A stretch of 34,416 nt of DNA from assembly GCA_029932855.1 (NCBI GenBank), contig JAOZPG010000007.1, forward strand, positions 1 through 34,416, in the 5' to 3' direction. Positions 32,996 through 34,416 of the stretch are shown in pieces; position 1 is the stretch's first letter; each line of letters opens with the position of its first letter. Both the position numbers and the translations under genes were made by a program. This stretch comes from Bacteroidales bacterium (GTDB lineage Bacteria > Bacteroidota > Bacteroidia > Bacteroidales > VadinHA17). The notes under the pieces are model-generated. The model saw only the letters and a program-made list of their open reading frames with translations. It was not told the DNA's origin and did no database searches.

Positions 32996-34324
32996 TTAAT
33001 CGAAATAATTATTTATTGGACCGTAAAGATGGAAGAAACCTGTAAGCAATACCTTGTTTACATCTTCTTCATTCAATGCCACACCATCTTCAACCAGTTT
33101 CATCCCTATATTTTTAGAATTTCTCCCGTATTCAAATGCAAGTTGAGAACCCTTGCCGGGCGCAGCCTTCAGATCAGAAAATATCTGACTTAGTATCCCC
33201 TGTTTATCCTCTGCCCTTATCAGCTCTTTCCACTGGCGATGACCCGCCGGAAGCTCTCCAAGGAATGCATCCACTACTGTTTCCACCGGCCTTGAATCCA
33301 CATATTCCTTTGTATCAAGATCATATATTCCGGTGATCCTCGCCCCTTCATATCTCAGGAACCCGTTCTTCTGTGAACCATCGGAGTTCTGTCCGCCCTT
33401 CACACCACTGCTAACCATCTCATCAAGCAGACCGGAATGCAGGTCCTCTTCCTTCATATAAGGATCCATCACCTTCATTATGAACTGCACTACATCCAGA
33501 CCCACATAATCACACAACTGGAATATACCCATAGGCCTGACCAGGTATTTCTGGCTTATGCTGTTCACTGCATATATGGCATTTATAAGGCCTGTATCAT
33601 TACTCAGCTCAAGGGCCTTGTTAAACGCGTAAAGAGCATCACGCATAAAATGACCGTTACCTATAAATCCTGCGATATCATTTGAAGGAACAATCGTTTT
33701 CCTTATTCTCCCGGCCAGCTCAAGGGCCAGTTCCCTGAGTTCAGGCCTGGTATTGGCAGTTGTTATCAGTTCAACCAGCTTTTGTACGGCAGGAGGATTA
33801 TAGAAGTGATAACCAAGAATGCGGCCTTCAAGAGCAGCTTTCTCATCTATATAAGCAATGGGAATGGAAGAAGTATTTGTGAAAAACCACACATCCTGTT
33901 TTGAGTTTTTGTCTATCTCCGACATTAGCTTAACCTTAAGGTCCTTGTCCTCGCTAGCCGCTTCAAAAACAAGCAGGGAATTATTTGCAGCAGCAAGCTC
34001 TGTTGTGGGATTAATTATTCCCATAACCCCTGATACATACGCACTTATCATCTCATCCTCAGGCATATCGGCATTAAAAAACCGGCGTATATTATCCGGT
34101 TTCCTTTCTGCTGTTTTCCTTGTAAGTTTCTCTACATATTTCATAATCCCTTTTAGCCCCTCCTCAGAAATATCTATGGCATTAAGGATGAATTTAAGAT
34201 CACTGTTCCCGGCTTCCCGGCTCAGCGAGTACAGCTCCTGTGCCATGAGCAGGAGGATACCGCTTCCCATTTTACCTGCCGCCCCAAGGACAGATACATT
34301 TGACAATCTTTGTGAATATTCCAT
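32996..34324 (-). CDS. 3-hydroxyacyl-CoA dehydrogenase, NAD-dependent
   Basis: This 442-residue cytoplasmic enzyme oxidises (S)-3-hydroxyacyl-CoA to 3-ketoacyl-CoA, or the reverse in butyrate synthesis. The Rossmann motif GAAGKMGSG is at 14-22 (GxxGxxG). The conserved NTSSIPI segment near 150-156 follows the nucleotide-binding half, and the catalytic His173 lies in LGYHFYNPP. The C-terminal half contains the dimerisation/substrate domain (GFIGNGHFMRDALYAFN, then LVRPMGIFQLCDYVGLDVVQFIM). At 442 residues it is longer than the ~280-310 of stand-alone HADH proteins because of extra N-terminal loops and a longer C-terminus. It is the first complete gene of the acyl-CoA cluster. Enoyl-CoA hydratase and thiolase genes are not present in the window. 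Confidence 0.9.
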   Translation of the reverse strand: MEYSQRLSNVSVLGAAGKMGSGILLLMAQELYSLSREAGNSDLKFILNAIDISEEGLKGIMKYVEKLTRKTAERKPDNIRRFFNADMPEDEMISAYVSGVMGIINPTTELAAANNSLLVFEAASEDKDLKVKLMSEIDKNSKQDVWFFTNTSSIPIAYIDEKAALEGRILGYHFYNPPAVQKLVELITTANTRPELRELALELAGRIRKTIVPSNDIAGFIGNGHFMRDALYAFNKALELSNDTGLINAIYAVNSISQKYLVRPMGIFQLCDYVGLDVVQFIMKVMDPYMKEEDLHSGLLDEMVSSGVKGGQNSDGSQKNGFLRYEGARITGIYDLDTKEYVDSRPVETVVDAFLGELPAGHRQWKELIRAEDKQGILSQIFSDLKAAPGKGSQLAFEYGRNSKNIGMKLVEDGVALNEEDVNKVLLTGFFHLYGPINNYFD

Positions 34325-34339
34325 TTTTACATATTTAGT

Positions 34340-34416
34340 TTATTTACTTATCAGCTTCCTTTCAATTATTATCCTGTTCACTATTTCCCTGCTACTTATT
34401 ATCCTGTTCACTATTT
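34340..34416 (-). CDS. Possible C-terminal end of an upstream gene, partial
   Basis: Read inward from the right edge of the window on the minus strand, one frame is open for 24 codons and ends in TAA at 34340-34342, 15 bases before the hydroxyacyl-CoA dehydrogenase ATG. It would encode IVNRIISSRE-IVNRIIIERK-LISK, an amphipathic tail with an imperfect 10-residue repeat. Its 30-base period is a multiple of three, which fits coding sequence. The rest of the gene lies beyond the window, so the product cannot be named, and a chance open frame cannot be excluded. Confidence 0.35.
   Translation of the reverse strand, partial: IVNRIISSREIVNRIIIERKLISK
34366..34416. repeat. Direct repeat at the right edge, 30-base period
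   Basis: A 21-base sequence starting TTATTATCCTGTTC and ending ACTATTT occurs at 34366-34386 and again at 34396-34416, where the window ends. The two copies are identical and separated by CCCTGCTAC. The array may continue past the end. Confidence 0.85.

Noticed and set aside
34366-34416. CRISPR array at the right edge
   Set aside because: The 21-base repeat with a 9-base gap is too short for a repeat-spacer unit, and the 30-base period keeps a reading frame open.

Overview
The window looks like a complete 34.4 kb contig from a member of the Bacteroidota, probably a Bacteroidales/Marinilabiliales-type anaerobe. The evidence is a type IX secretion sorting domain (FPNP...GIYYIRI), an SprB-type repeat, a HmuY lipoprotein with a TonB-dependent receptor, DUF4251/DUF6048/DUF6452-type proteins, many signal peptides ending in AQ, short lipoboxes, a TTG-N19-TAnnTTTG-like promoter, and moderate-to-low GC (roughly 40% by eye). 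Both ends lie in short direct repeats, which suggests assembly breakpoints. No rRNA, tRNA, CRISPR array, transposase or phage gene was seen, and no gene-free stretch exceeds 300 bases.

Left arm (1-8106, minus strand): a tandem 61-base repeat abuts an orphan GroES-like gene. A tight three-gene operon follows, transcribed right to left: a T9SS-exported beta-propeller/SprB protein, a 1358-residue RHS-like secreted protein that lacks the RHS core, and a GNAT-like acyltransferase. Divergent from it is a DUF2975 membrane protein plus Cro/CI-type regulator pair, whose promoter overlaps a perfect 19-base palindrome.

Middle (9171-19341, plus strand): a run of exported proteins comprises an M1-like metallopeptidase without the usual GxMEN motif, a TolB-like propeller lipoprotein and an M28 peptidase with PDZ domain. 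A haem-acquisition cluster follows (ChaN-like protein, TonB-dependent receptor, HmuY-like lipoprotein, PKD lipoprotein) and ends at a strong bidirectional terminator. Convergent to it (19402-21941, minus) are a three-gene envelope set (DUF6452-like lipoprotein, DUF6048-like barrel, PorT-like barrel) and an exported low-molecular-weight phosphatase/ArsC-like protein. Then come a small lipoprotein, an MBL-fold hydrolase and a DUF4251 protein on the plus strand.

Right arm (23948-34416, minus strand): a short-chain acyl-CoA cluster reads in the order 3-hydroxyacyl-CoA dehydrogenase, acyl-CoA dehydrogenase, fused B12-dependent isobutyryl-CoA mutase (IcmF), butyrate kinase, then a large ABCG-like transporter with a TerB-like N-terminus and an expanded loop. 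Together the four enzymes could interconvert isobutyrate/valine-derived isobutyryl-CoA with butyryl-CoA, feed it into or out of beta-oxidation, and gain ATP through butyryl phosphate. No phosphotransbutyrylase, thiolase or crotonase is in the window.

No clear-cut new defence or mobile system was found. The most unusual items are the propeller/RHS-like/GNAT operon, the operator palindrome of the DUF2975-XRE pair, the exported ArsC-like protein that has lost one relay cysteine, the IcmF-butyrate kinase linkage and the enlarged ABC transporter.
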